Below are positions 38,391-46,570 of a DNA stretch of 64,000 bases, in pieces (positions within the stretch are counted from its first letter, which is position 1; every line of letters starts with the position of its first letter). A model generated the notes under the pieces. That model did no database searches, was not told the origin of the DNA, and saw nothing but the letters and a program-made list of their open reading frames with translations. The position numbers and the translations under genes were made by a program. The DNA comes from an uncultured Massilia sp. Lineage in GTDB: Bacteria; Pseudomonadota; Gammaproteobacteria; Burkholderiales; Burkholderiaceae_D. The stretch is from assembly GCF_913773735.1 (NCBI RefSeq), contig NZ_CAJYEB010000023.1, positions 310,001-374,000 of the forward strand, in the 5' to 3' direction.

Positions 38391-39452
38391 ATGCCCCGCA
38401 CCGACGATTTACGCATCCGCGAAATGAAGGAACTGACGCCGCCCTCGCACCTGATCCGCGAGTTTCCGGTAGGCCCGGAGGCGGAGCAGACCGCGTCGCA
38501 GGCACGGGTGGCGCTGCACCGCATCCTGCACGGCCAGGACGATCGCCTGATGGTGGTGATCGGCCCGTGCTCGATCCACGACCCGAAGGCCGCGCTGGAG
38601 TACGCGCGCCGCCTGGCCGAACAGCGCACGCGCTTCGCCGGCGAGCTGGAGATCGTCATGCGCGTGTACTTCGAGAAGCCGCGCACCACGGTGGGGTGGA
38701 AGGGCATGATCAACGACCCGTACATGGACAACAGCTTCCGCATCAACGACGGCCTGCGCATGGCGCGCGAGCTGCTGCGCGACATCAACGAGCTGGGCCT
38801 GCCGGCCGGCACCGAGTTCCTCGACGTGATCAGCCCGCAGTACATCGCCGACCTGATCAGCTGGGGCGCGATCGGCGCCCGTACCACCGAGTCGCAGGTG
38901 CACCGCGAGCTGGCGTCGGGCCTGTCCTGCCCGGTCGGTTTCAAGAACGGTACCGACGGCAACATCAAGATCGCCGCCGACGCGATCAAGGCGGCGTCGC
39001 AGCCGCACCACTTCCTGTCCGTGACCAAGGGGGGCCACTCGGCGATCGTGTCGACCGCCGGCAACGAGGACTGCCACATCATCCTGCGTGGCGGCAAGGC
39101 CCCGAACTACGACGCCGCCAGCGTCGAGGAAGCCTGCAAGCAACTGGCCGCGAACGGCCTGGCGAGCCGCCTGATGATCGACGCCTCGCACGCCAACAGC
39201 AGCAAGAATCCGCAGAACCAGGTGCCGGTGTGCGCCGACATCGGGCGCCAGGTGGCGGGCGGCGACGACCGCATCGTCGGCGTGATGGTGGAGTCGCACC
39301 TGGTCGGCGGGCGCCAGGACCTGGTGCCGGGCAAGGAACTGGTCTACGGCCAGTCGGTGACCGACGGCTGCATCGACTGGGAAACGAGCATCGGGGTGCT
39401 GGAAGACCTGGCGGCGAGCGTGCGCCAGCGCAGGATCAGGCAGGACGCCTGA
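38391..39452 (+). CDS. aroG: 3-deoxy-7-phosphoheptulonate (DAHP) synthase, class I (AroF/G/H type)
   Basis: A 353-residue cytosolic enzyme (E. coli AroG 350) that condenses phosphoenolpyruvate and erythrose 4-phosphate, the committed step to Phe, Tyr and Trp. Active-site blocks are VVIGPCSIHDPKAALEYA, MRVYFEKPRTTVGWKG, GARTTESQVHRELASG, PVGFKNGTDGN and IDASHANSSKNP. These are the expected class I PEP, metal and phosphate ligands. GGAGA (38379-38383) is seven bases before the ATG. The frame is open further upstream through the attenuator but has no homology. The feedback inhibitor cannot be assigned from sequence; the Phe-rich leader suggests a Phe-responsive enzyme. Receptors 6 and 7 flank it on the opposite strand. 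Confidence 0.97.
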   Translation: MPRTDDLRIREMKELTPPSHLIREFPVGPEAEQTASQARVALHRILHGQDDRLMVVIGPCSIHDPKAALEYARRLAEQRTRFAGELEIVMRVYFEKPRTTVGWKGMINDPYMDNSFRINDGLRMARELLRDINELGLPAGTEFLDVISPQYIADLISWGAIGARTTESQVHRELASGLSCPVGFKNGTDGNIKIAADAIKAASQPHHFLSVTKGGHSAIVSTAGNEDCHIILRGGKAPNYDAASVEEACKQLAANGLASRLMIDASHANSSKNPQNQVPVCADIGRQVAGGDDRIVGVMVESHLVGGRQDLVPGKELVYGQSVTDGCIDWETSIGVLEDLAASVRQRRIRQDA

Positions 39453-39461
39453 GCGTCGCCA

Positions 39462-39547
39462 CGTCGTCCCGGCGCAGGCCGGGACCCGGGTTGCAGGCGT
39501 CGCGGCTGCGCTACGGCATCGGGCCCCGGCCCGGCGCCGGCGCGACG
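39462..39547. repeat. REP-like palindrome pair 2
   Basis: A unit beginning CGTCGTCCCGGCGCAGGCCG (39462-39487) and an inverted, diverged unit GGGCCCCGGCCCGGCGCCGG (from 39521, ending CGCGACG at 39547) lie directly after the aroG stop. The second unit is less well conserved than in the other pairs. Confidence 0.7.
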
Positions 39548-39563
39548 AGCGCGGCGGGCCGCG

Positions 39564-39597
39564 AAAAAAAAGGCGAACCCGAGGGTTCGCCTTTTTT
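39564..39597. terminator. Bidirectional terminator between aroG and receptor 7
   Basis: AAGGCGAACCC and GGGTTCGCCTT form a stem with an A run on the left and T run on the right, so it can serve both convergent genes. Confidence 0.92.
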
Positions 39598-39639
39598 ATT
39601 GCCATGGACGACCGCCCGGAGGCGGCCGTCATGCGCGGA

Positions 39640-42411
39640 TTACTGGAACTGGTAGCGTGCGCCGACCTTGAAGAAGCGGCCGATCGCGCCGCTGGCGTCC
39701 ATCGGGTTGTAGCTCATGCCGCCGTAGGTCAGCGGATCCAGCGGTGCGACCTTGTCGAACAGGTTCGAGATCGAGCCGTAGACCTGCCAGTTGGCGCTCA
39801 GCTTGTAGCGTGCCGACAGGTCGACCGTGGTGAACGACGGCAGGACGCAGCCGTTCGGGGCCGGGCGGCCATCGGCGAACAGCGAGGCGCACTTGTCGCC
39901 GGCAAAATAGACGTTGTCCATCTTGCTGCGGAAGTTCGCGATCGCGGAAACGCTCAGGGCGTCACGTTCCCAGGTGCCGTTCAGGCTGATCTTGTTCTTC
40001 GGCGTGCCGGCGCAGTTCGAGGTGTCGCAGTTGCCGTGGGTGCCGGCGTACTGGAAGGTCGTGCCGTTCTTCTCGGCGCGCATCCAGGACGAGACGTGGG
40101 TCCAGGTCAGGCCGACGACGGCGCGGCCGTAGTCGCCCATCGGGACGCGCTGCTTGATGTCCAGGTCGATACCCTTGATCTCGGTGAAGCTCGAGTTCTG
40201 GTACGGCGCGTTCGACAGCAGCAGGGTGCCGGTGTTCGGGATGGCGACGCCGTTCACGACCAGGTTGTTGTCCTGGCGGATGGCGGTCGGCAGCGCGGCG
40301 GCTTCGACGTAGGACAGCGGGTTGATCTCGTTGCTGCGCTTGATCTTCCAGCCGTCCAGCGACAGGCTGGTGTTGGCCAGCGGATCCCACACCAGGCCCA
40401 GGGTGTAGCCCTTGGACTCTTCCGGTTGCAGGGCCGGGTTGCCGACCTTGACGGCGCCGATCGAGATCGCGCAGTCGGCCTGGGTGGCGCCGCCGGCGGC
40501 CGGGGTGCCGCCCGGGCAACGGATCGGGTCGCGCACGGACGAGCTGCCGGTGCTCTGGCTCTGGGTGCCCGATTCGGCCGGACCCGGGGCGCGGAAGCCT
40601 TCCGAGTAGGTGCCGCGCAGCGCGAAGGTCTTCAGCGGCGTCCACTTGGCGCCGACCTTCGGCGTGGTCGAGTTGAAGTTCTTGTACTTGTCGTAGCGTA
40701 CCGCGCCGGTCAGCTCGACCGTCTTGAGCACGGGGGCGGCGACTTCGACGAACACGGCCTTGACGTCGTCGGTGCCCTTGGCGGCCACGTAGGACGAGTT
40801 GATGGTGCCGTCTTCCGAACCCGACAGCGACGGGTTGTCCAGCTTCAGGCGGCGGTATTCGGCGCCGACCGCCAGGCCCATGTTACCGCCCGGCAGGGCG
40901 AACAGTTCGCGCGAGGCCTTGAAGTCGACCACGTCCAGCTCGGTGGTCGAGTGCGACTTGGCGGCGGTGACCATGGCGGCGTACAGCGAGGCCGGGTTCT
41001 TGTTCGACTGGGTGCCGATGTAGTACGGGAAGTACTGGCTGGTCGGGTCGCCCAGGGCGGCCTTCAGCACCTTCATGTTGATCATGTTGCTGTAGTTCAG
41101 GTCCAGCGCCGACTGCGAGTGGGTGTAGCCGGTGTCGAAGTCCCAGCCGAAGCGCGAACCCTTCAGGCCGACGACGAAGCGGCTGAACTCGTTGTCCGCC
41201 GAACGGGTGCTGGGGCCGACGTCGAACATCGAATAGCGCACGCGGGTGGCGGCGCCGTACGGGTTCTGCGGGTGGTTCGGCGCCATCAGGATGGTGTTGC
41301 CGTAGACGATCACGCCGGTCGGGCTGTTGGCGTTCGGCGGGAACGCGACGGTGCTGCTGGTCGACGGCGGCACCAGGGTGAATTCGGTGTCGCGCTTCGA
41401 GTAGCCGGCTTCGGCGTACAGCTGCAGGTCGCCGTCGAGGTTCTTGGTGAAGCGGGTGTACAGGTTCAGGCCGCCGATCTGCGGCTGCATCGAGCGGAAC
41501 TGGTCGGCGTACCACAGGCAGCCGCCGTTCGGGTCCTGCGCGGTGACCGGCGAGAATTGCGAGCAGCCGGCCAGGCCGACGTAGTTGCCGGTCTTCGGAT
41601 CGCGGATCGCGCCGGCCGGGCTCGGGCTGGCCGCGCCCGGGGTGATGTAGCCGGAAGCGAACTGGGTGTTGGCGGCATAGCCCCACGGACGGATGTCGCC
41701 GTGGCCGATCCATTTACGGTCGGAACGGTCCTTGTTCATGATCTGGTGGTTGCCGTAGACTTCGGCGTTGACCATCCAGTTGTAGCCGTCCTCGTCCAGG
41801 CGGCCCTTGCCCCAGGTGAGGGTGGCCTTGCCCTGTTCGCCGTCGCGGTAGCGCGATTCGCCCGCTTCGAACTTGGCGGCCAGGCCGGTGAAGTCCTTGC
41901 GCAGGATGATGTTGACCACGCCGGCGATCGCGTCGGCGCCGTAGGTCGCGGAAGCGCCGTCCTTCAGCACTTCGATGCGCTCGACGGCTTCCATCGGCAC
42001 GGTCGAGAGGTCGGTGAAGCTCTTCTGGCCGTCGTCGGCACGGGCGAACGGCGCCATGCGGCGGCCGTTCAGCAGCACCAGGGTCGAGGTCGCGCCCAGG
42101 CCGCGCAGCGAGATCGCGGTCGAGCCGGCGGCGAAGCCGTTGCCGAAGCCGGTCGGCAGCGAGCCGGCGCCGTCGGCGGTCAGGGTCTGCAGGTATTCGG
42201 CGACGGTGCCCTTGCCGGACTTGGCGAGGTCTTCGCGGCTGATCACCTGGATCGGCGACGCGGTCTCGGCGGTGGCGCGCTTGATGCTCGAACCGGTCAC
42301 TTCGACGCGCTGGATCGAACCCTGGGTGTCCTGGGCCATGGCCGGCAGGCCGAACGCGGCGTACGCGAGGGCCAGGGACACTGCTTGTGCTACTGCTTTC
42401 TTCTGATGCAT
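39640..42411 (-). CDS. TonB-dependent receptor 7 (paralogue of receptor 6)
   Basis: A 923-residue outer-membrane receptor. The signal peptide MHQKKAVAQAVSLALAYAAF ends at PAMAQ. The plug has VEVTGSSIKRATAETASPIQ, SGKGTVAEYLQTLTADGAGS, ISLRGLGATSTLVLLNGRRM and RIEVLKDGASATYGADAIAG. GGAG precedes the ATG at 42411 by five bases. The end is odd: the last residues are GARYQFQ, so the usual terminal Phe is followed by Gln. Conserved Cys-containing loops (CDTSNCAGTP, PNGCVLPSFT) match receptor 6. The gene is divergent from a peptide-type ABC transporter operon starting 385 bases away, which raises the possibility of a shared substrate; this is inference. Confidence 0.92.
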   Translation of the reverse strand: MHQKKAVAQAVSLALAYAAFGLPAMAQDTQGSIQRVEVTGSSIKRATAETASPIQVISREDLAKSGKGTVAEYLQTLTADGAGSLPTGFGNGFAAGSTAISLRGLGATSTLVLLNGRRMAPFARADDGQKSFTDLSTVPMEAVERIEVLKDGASATYGADAIAGVVNIILRKDFTGLAAKFEAGESRYRDGEQGKATLTWGKGRLDEDGYNWMVNAEVYGNHQIMNKDRSDRKWIGHGDIRPWGYAANTQFASGYITPGAASPSPAGAIRDPKTGNYVGLAGCSQFSPVTAQDPNGGCLWYADQFRSMQPQIGGLNLYTRFTKNLDGDLQLYAEAGYSKRDTEFTLVPPSTSSTVAFPPNANSPTGVIVYGNTILMAPNHPQNPYGAATRVRYSMFDVGPSTRSADNEFSRFVVGLKGSRFGWDFDTGYTHSQSALDLNYSNMINMKVLKAALGDPTSQYFPYYIGTQSNKNPASLYAAMVTAAKSHSTTELDVVDFKASRELFALPGGNMGLAVGAEYRRLKLDNPSLSGSEDGTINSSYVAAKGTDDVKAVFVEVAAPVLKTVELTGAVRYDKYKNFNSTTPKVGAKWTPLKTFALRGTYSEGFRAPGPAESGTQSQSTGSSSVRDPIRCPGGTPAAGGATQADCAISIGAVKVGNPALQPEESKGYTLGLVWDPLANTSLSLDGWKIKRSNEINPLSYVEAAALPTAIRQDNNLVVNGVAIPNTGTLLLSNAPYQNSSFTEIKGIDLDIKQRVPMGDYGRAVVGLTWTHVSSWMRAEKNGTTFQYAGTHGNCDTSNCAGTPKNKISLNGTWERDALSVSAIANFRSKMDNVYFAGDKCASLFADGRPAPNGCVLPSFTTVDLSARYKLSANWQVYGSISNLFDKVAPLDPLTYGGMSYNPMDASGAIGRFFKVGARYQFQ

Positions 42412-42796
42412 TACGACTCCATTGAAGGGCTTCTCGGTATTGATCGACACGCGCGCGCATTCCATGTTGCTTAAAATTCAAGCATGCATATGCTTGGGCG
42501 GGGATGGCACGGCCGTCGTCTCTCTCGTTTTGCTGAAAGAACTAAAAGTTTTATTTTTAGTTAATTCATCAGAACATCCGTGCATGGTTTATGTCAATAC
42601 TGTGACTGGCAGCTATTGCATCGATACAACAGATGTGCCGAGCATAATTTGCCCACTTTTGGTTATGGCCTTATAAAATCTTTTCACGACGCGGCGCGCG
42701 CAATCTCGTCTATAGTGCGTCTTCCGTCGGCCGCACGGGGCGTGCCGGCGGCGGCGCCTGCCCGGCGGGCGCACCGACGGTCGATCCGGGAATCCG
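42412..42796. other. Divergent intergenic region between receptor 7 and the ABC transporter
   Basis: No gene is supported. It is AT-rich from about 42530 to 42690. An imperfect palindrome AAGCATGCATATGCTT at 42480-42495 lies about 70 bases upstream of receptor 7 and resembles the CATATGC elements before other receptors. A TATAGT at 42711-42716 may be the -10 of the transporter operon; no good -35 is seen. Confidence 0.45.
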
Positions 42797-43735
42797 ATGC
42801 TTGCTTATATCCTGCGCCGCCTGTGGCAGATGCTGCCCACCATGGCCGGCGTCATCGTGCTGGTGTTCTTGCTGTTCAACTGGGTCGGCGGCGATCCGTC
42901 GTACCTGCTGGCGGGCAAGATGGCCGATGCGCGCGCCATCGAGAACATCCGCGTCCAGCTGGGCCTGGACCAGCCCTGGTACGTCCAGCTCGGCATCTTC
43001 GTGAGGCAGATCCTGACCTTCGACTTCGGCAATGCCTGGGCCACCGGCGAACCCGTGTCGCACATCATCGCCAGCCGCCTGGGACCGTCGCTGACGGTGC
43101 TGGTGCCGCTGACCGTGCTGGAAACCGCGATCGGCATCGCGCTGGCGCTCGCCATCGCCTTCGTGCGCGGCTCGCTGACCGACCGCCTGGTGATGGTCGC
43201 GTGCACGGTGGGCATGTCGGTCTCGATCCTCGTCTACATCATCGTGTTCCAGTACGGCCTGGCCTACAAGCTGGGGCTGTTCCCCGTGCAGGGCTGGGGC
43301 GAGAGCCTCGGCGAGAACCTGCTGCGCTATGCCACGCTGCCGATCCTGATCGGCCTGTCGGTGTCGCTGGCGCCGACGCTGCGCCTGTTCCGCAGCTTCG
43401 TGCTGGACGAGGCCGGCCAGGACTACGTGCGCACGGCGCGCGCCAAGGGCCTGTCCGAGCGCCGCATCGTCTGGGTGCACGTGCTGCGCAACGCCGCGAT
43501 CCCGATCATCACCTACGTGATGTCGAACCTGCCGGCGCTGCTGATCGGCGCCTTCCTGCTCGAACGCTTCTTCGGCATTCCCGGCATCGGGCGCGAAGTG
43601 ATCCTGGCCGTCGAGCGCAGCGACTTCCCCGTGATCAAGGCGATCACGGTCTACGTGGCCGCCGCCACGATGGTGTTCAACCTGCTGGCCGACCTGATGT
43701 ACCAGGCGGTCGATCCGCGCGTGCAACTGCAATGA
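42797..43735 (+). CDS. Peptide/nickel-type ABC transporter permease (DppB-like)
   Basis: A 312-residue inner-membrane permease. It begins MLAYILRRLWQMLPTMAGVI as usual for DppB/OppB proteins, has about six transmembrane segments and carries the ATPase-coupling EAA loop DEAGQDYVRTARAKGLSERR. The C-terminal LLADLMYQAVDPRVQL is typical. The ATG at 42797 has a weak GGGAA before it. The stop overlaps the start of the second permease (ATGA). First gene of a three-gene transporter cluster without a periplasmic binding protein. Substrate likely a short peptide or similar small molecule; this follows from family only. Confidence 0.93.
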   Translation: MLAYILRRLWQMLPTMAGVIVLVFLLFNWVGGDPSYLLAGKMADARAIENIRVQLGLDQPWYVQLGIFVRQILTFDFGNAWATGEPVSHIIASRLGPSLTVLVPLTVLETAIGIALALAIAFVRGSLTDRLVMVACTVGMSVSILVYIIVFQYGLAYKLGLFPVQGWGESLGENLLRYATLPILIGLSVSLAPTLRLFRSFVLDEAGQDYVRTARAKGLSERRIVWVHVLRNAAIPIITYVMSNLPALLIGAFLLERFFGIPGIGREVILAVERSDFPVIKAITVYVAAATMVFNLLADLMYQAVDPRVQLQ

Positions 43736-44748
43736 CTCCGAACCATCCCGCCGTCTCTCCCGGCCTGTGGGCGCTGGCCTGGCGCCGCCTGCGCGCCGAC
43801 CGCCTCGCCATGGCGGCGCTGGCCGTCGTCGGCCTGTTCCTGCTGTCGGTGCTGCTGTCGGCCACCGGCCTGGTGGCCGCCGACTGGGAGGACGAGGTCG
43901 CGCTGAACTATGCGCCGCCGACCTTCCTCGGTCCCGACCCGGCCCTGGCGGCGCTGGCGCGTCCCGCGCCGCCGGCGCCGCCGAACGCGTTCGACCCGCT
44001 GGCGGCCGACCTGGACGCGCTGCGCGCCACGCTGGCCGCGCGCGGCGCGGCGGCGGCGGCGCCGAAGGCCGCCACGCTGCCGTTCGGCGCCGACAAATGG
44101 GGCCACGACATCGTCAAGAAGACCGTCAAGGGCGGCCAGACCTCGATCGTGGTGGGCCTGGTCGCGGCGCTGCTGGCGGTGGCGCTGGGCACGCTGTTCG
44201 GGGCGCTGTCCGGCTTCTACGGCGGGCGCGTGGACGACCTGTTCAACTGGTTCTACAGCATCTTCACGTCGATCCCGTCGATCCTGATGATCCTGACCGT
44301 GGCCGCGGTGCTGCAGACCAAGGGCGTGCTGAGCATCGTGCTGATCCTGGGCCTGACCGGCTGGACCGGACCCTACCGGCTGATCCGCGCCGAGTACATC
44401 AAGCACAAGGCACGCGAGTACGTGATGGCGGCCGACGCCATCGGCGCCTCCGGCTGGCGCAAGATGTTCGGCCATATCTTCCCGAACGTGTCGCACGTGG
44501 CGCTGGTGCAGGTGTCGATCCTCGTGGTCGGCTTCATCAAGGCCGAGGTCATCCTGTCCTTCCTGGGCTTCGGGGTGCCGGTTGGCGTGGTGTCGTGGGG
44601 CAGCATGCTGAACGAGGCGCAGAACGAACTCATCCTTGGCAAGTGGTGGCAGCTCGCCGCCGCCGCCGGGGCCATGGCCATCCTGGTGACGGCGTTCTCG
44701 CTGTTCGCCGACGCGCTGCGCGATGCGCTCGATCCGAAAGTGAAATAG
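43732..44748 (+). CDS. Peptide/nickel-type ABC transporter permease (DppC-like)
   Basis: A 338-residue inner-membrane permease. The first transmembrane segment (AMAALAVVGLFLLSVLLSAT) is followed by an unusually long Ala/Pro-rich periplasmic insertion (about residues 45-115) before the core starts at FGADKWGHDIVKK. The EAA loop is KAREYVMAADAIGASGWRKM and the end is FADALRDALDPKVK. The ATG at 43732 overlaps the upstream stop. The frame is open for 384 codons further upstream, but only as an out-of-frame shadow of the first permease. The long insertion also occurs in some YejE-like proteins, so a YejBEF-type transporter is an alternative to Dpp. Confidence 0.92.
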   Translation: MTPNHPAVSPGLWALAWRRLRADRLAMAALAVVGLFLLSVLLSATGLVAADWEDEVALNYAPPTFLGPDPALAALARPAPPAPPNAFDPLAADLDALRATLAARGAAAAAPKAATLPFGADKWGHDIVKKTVKGGQTSIVVGLVAALLAVALGTLFGALSGFYGGRVDDLFNWFYSIFTSIPSILMILTVAAVLQTKGVLSIVLILGLTGWTGPYRLIRAEYIKHKAREYVMAADAIGASGWRKMFGHIFPNVSHVALVQVSILVVGFIKAEVILSFLGFGVPVGVVSWGSMLNEAQNELILGKWWQLAAAAGAMAILVTAFSLFADALRDALDPKVK

Positions 44749-44752
44749 TCCC

Positions 44753-46561
44753 ATGCGCATCGCCGAGCCCCTGCTGGAAGTGCGCAACCTGCGCGTCTCG
44801 TTCCGCACCGACAAGAAGCACACGTTCGAGGCCCTCAAGGGCATCTCGTTCAGCCTGCCGCAGGACGGCACCGTCGCCCTGGTCGGCGAATCGGGCAGCG
44901 GCAAGTCGGTCGGCTCGCTGGCCGTGATGGGCCTGCTGCCGCCGGAGACGACGATCGTGCACGACGGCTCGTCGATCCGCTTCGACGGACGCGAGCTGCT
45001 CGGCCTGCCCGTCGGCGAACGGCGCCGGCTGTGCGGCAAGGACATCGCGATGATCTTCCAGGAGCCGATGTCCTCGCTGAATCCCGTGTTCACGGTCGGC
45101 TTTCAGATCGGCGAAGTCCTGCGCCTGCACATGGGCATGGACAAGCGCCAGGCGCGCGCGCGCACCCTGGAACTGCTGGAGGAGGTCGGCATTCCCGACC
45201 CGGCGACCAGGATCGACGCCTACCCGGGCCAGATGTCGGGCGGCCAGCAGCAGCGCGTGATGATCGCGATGGCGATCGCCTGCGAGCCCAAGCTCTTGAT
45301 CGCCGACGAACCCACGACGGCGCTGGACGTGACGATCCAGAAGCAGATCATGGAACTGATCGCCCGGCTGCAGCGCCAGCGCCGCATGGCGGTGCTGTTC
45401 ATCACCCACGACCTGGGCCTCGTCGGCGAGATCGCCGACCGCGTGATCGTCATGCGCCACGGCGAGGTGCGCGAGGAGGGCGACGCCGCCCAGGTGCTGG
45501 GCGCGCCGCGCGACGACTATACCCGGGCGCTGCTGCATTGCCGTCCGAAGCTGGACGAGCGGCCGCTGCGCCTGCCCGTGATCGACGACTACCTGGCCGG
45601 CCGCGTGCGCGAAGGCATCGTCCTGCCGCAGCGCGCGCGCGGCTACGAGCCGGGCGGCGAAGACGTGCTGGTGGTCAACAACCTGGCCAAGCACTTCGAC
45701 GTGCGCGAGGGCCTGTTCGGCAAGCGCGCGTTCCACGCCGTGAAGGATGTCTCGTTCACCCTGCAGCGCGGCAAGACCCTGGGCGTGGTGGGCGAATCCG
45801 GCTCGGGCAAGACCACCGTCGGCCTGACGCTGCTGCGCCTGCACCGCGCCACCGGCGGCAGCGCGCTGTTCGAGGGGCGCGACCTGGTGACGATGAGCGA
45901 CCGCGCATTCCAGGCCTGCAAGCCGCGCATCCAGATCATCTTCCAGAATCCGTATGCGTCGCTGAATCCGCGCTTCACGGTGGGCCAGATCCTGCTCGAG
46001 CCCATGCGCATCCACCGCATCGGCGCCAGCGACGCCGAGCGCGTCGACCATGCGCGCCAGCTGCTGCGCCGCGTCGGCCTGCCGGAACAGGCGTTCGACC
46101 GCTACCCGCACGAATTCTCGGGCGGCCAGCGCCAGCGCATCGCGATCGCGCGCTGCCTGACGATGAAGCCGGAGATCCTGGTGTGCGACGAATCGGTGTC
46201 GGCGCTGGACGTGTCGGTACAGGCCCAGGTGCTGAACCTGCTGCAGGACCTGCAGGACGAGTACAGGATGAGCTACATCTTCATCTCGCACGACCTGGCG
46301 GTGGTCAAGTACATCTCGGACCGCGTGATGGTGATGCACCACGGCAGCGTGGTCGAGATGGCCGACTCCGACGAGCTCTACCGCAACCCCCAGCACCCCT
46401 ACACCCGCCAGCTACTGGCCGCCATCCCGCGCGGCTCTGACCCCGGTTTGGGGTTGCTCAAGTCGATCGGGTGGTCAGGACGGCTGGCGACTGTTGTGAA
46501 AAGGGCAGCGCGACGGGGCCAAAATGCAGGAAAGGCAAACGTGCGGGGGGATTTCCGCTAA
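44753..46561 (+). CDS. ABC transporter double ATPase (DppD-DppF fusion or YejF-like)
   Basis: A 602-residue cytosolic ATPase with two complete nucleotide-binding domains. Domain 1 has Walker A GESGSGKSVG, signature SGGQQQRVMIAMA and Walker B LLIADEPTTALD. Domain 2 has Walker A GESGSGKTTVG, signature SGGQRQRIAIARC and Walker B ILVCDESVSALD (Ser in place of the usual Pro-Thr). Each is followed by an oligopeptide-ATPase C-terminal extension (DDYTRALLHCRP, HPYTRQLLAAIPR). The last 40 or so residues beyond AAIPR are not family-like, and their first codons coincide with the dispersed repeat GGCTCTGACCCCGG, so the native end may have been displaced. The gene starts four bases after the permease stop. 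Confidence 0.93.
   Translation: MRIAEPLLEVRNLRVSFRTDKKHTFEALKGISFSLPQDGTVALVGESGSGKSVGSLAVMGLLPPETTIVHDGSSIRFDGRELLGLPVGERRRLCGKDIAMIFQEPMSSLNPVFTVGFQIGEVLRLHMGMDKRQARARTLELLEEVGIPDPATRIDAYPGQMSGGQQQRVMIAMAIACEPKLLIADEPTTALDVTIQKQIMELIARLQRQRRMAVLFITHDLGLVGEIADRVIVMRHGEVREEGDAAQVLGAPRDDYTRALLHCRPKLDERPLRLPVIDDYLAGRVREGIVLPQRARGYEPGGEDVLVVNNLAKHFDVREGLFGKRAFHAVKDVSFTLQRGKTLGVVGESGSGKTTVGLTLLRLHRATGGSALFEGRDLVTMSDRAFQACKPRIQIIFQNPYASLNPRFTVGQILLEPMRIHRIGASDAERVDHARQLLRRVGLPEQAFDRYPHEFSGGQRQRIAIARCLTMKPEILVCDESVSALDVSVQAQVLNLLQDLQDEYRMSYIFISHDLAVVKYISDRVMVMHHGSVVEMADSDELYRNPQHPYTRQLLAAIPRGSDPGLGLLKSIGWSGRLATVVKRAARRGQNAGKANVRGDFR
46433..46449 (+). repeat. Half copy of the GGGTCAGAGCCC repeat inside the ATPase 3' end
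   Basis: GGCTCTGACCCCGGTTT matches the right arm and flank of the inverted repeat at 17586-17602 (GGGCTCTGACCCTGGTTT) with few changes. No inverse arm was found nearby. Confidence 0.45.
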
Positions 46562-46570
46562 CATAGCCGG

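Noticed and set aside
42422..42676. An 84-codon plus-strand frame between receptor 7 and the ABC transporter
   Set aside because: Somewhat hydrophobic but has no ribosome binding site and overlaps the probable receptor promoter; not supported as a gene.
42580..43731. A long N-terminal extension of the second permease
   Set aside because: The frame is open only because it shadows the first permease; the ATGA overlap at 43732 gives the normal permease start.
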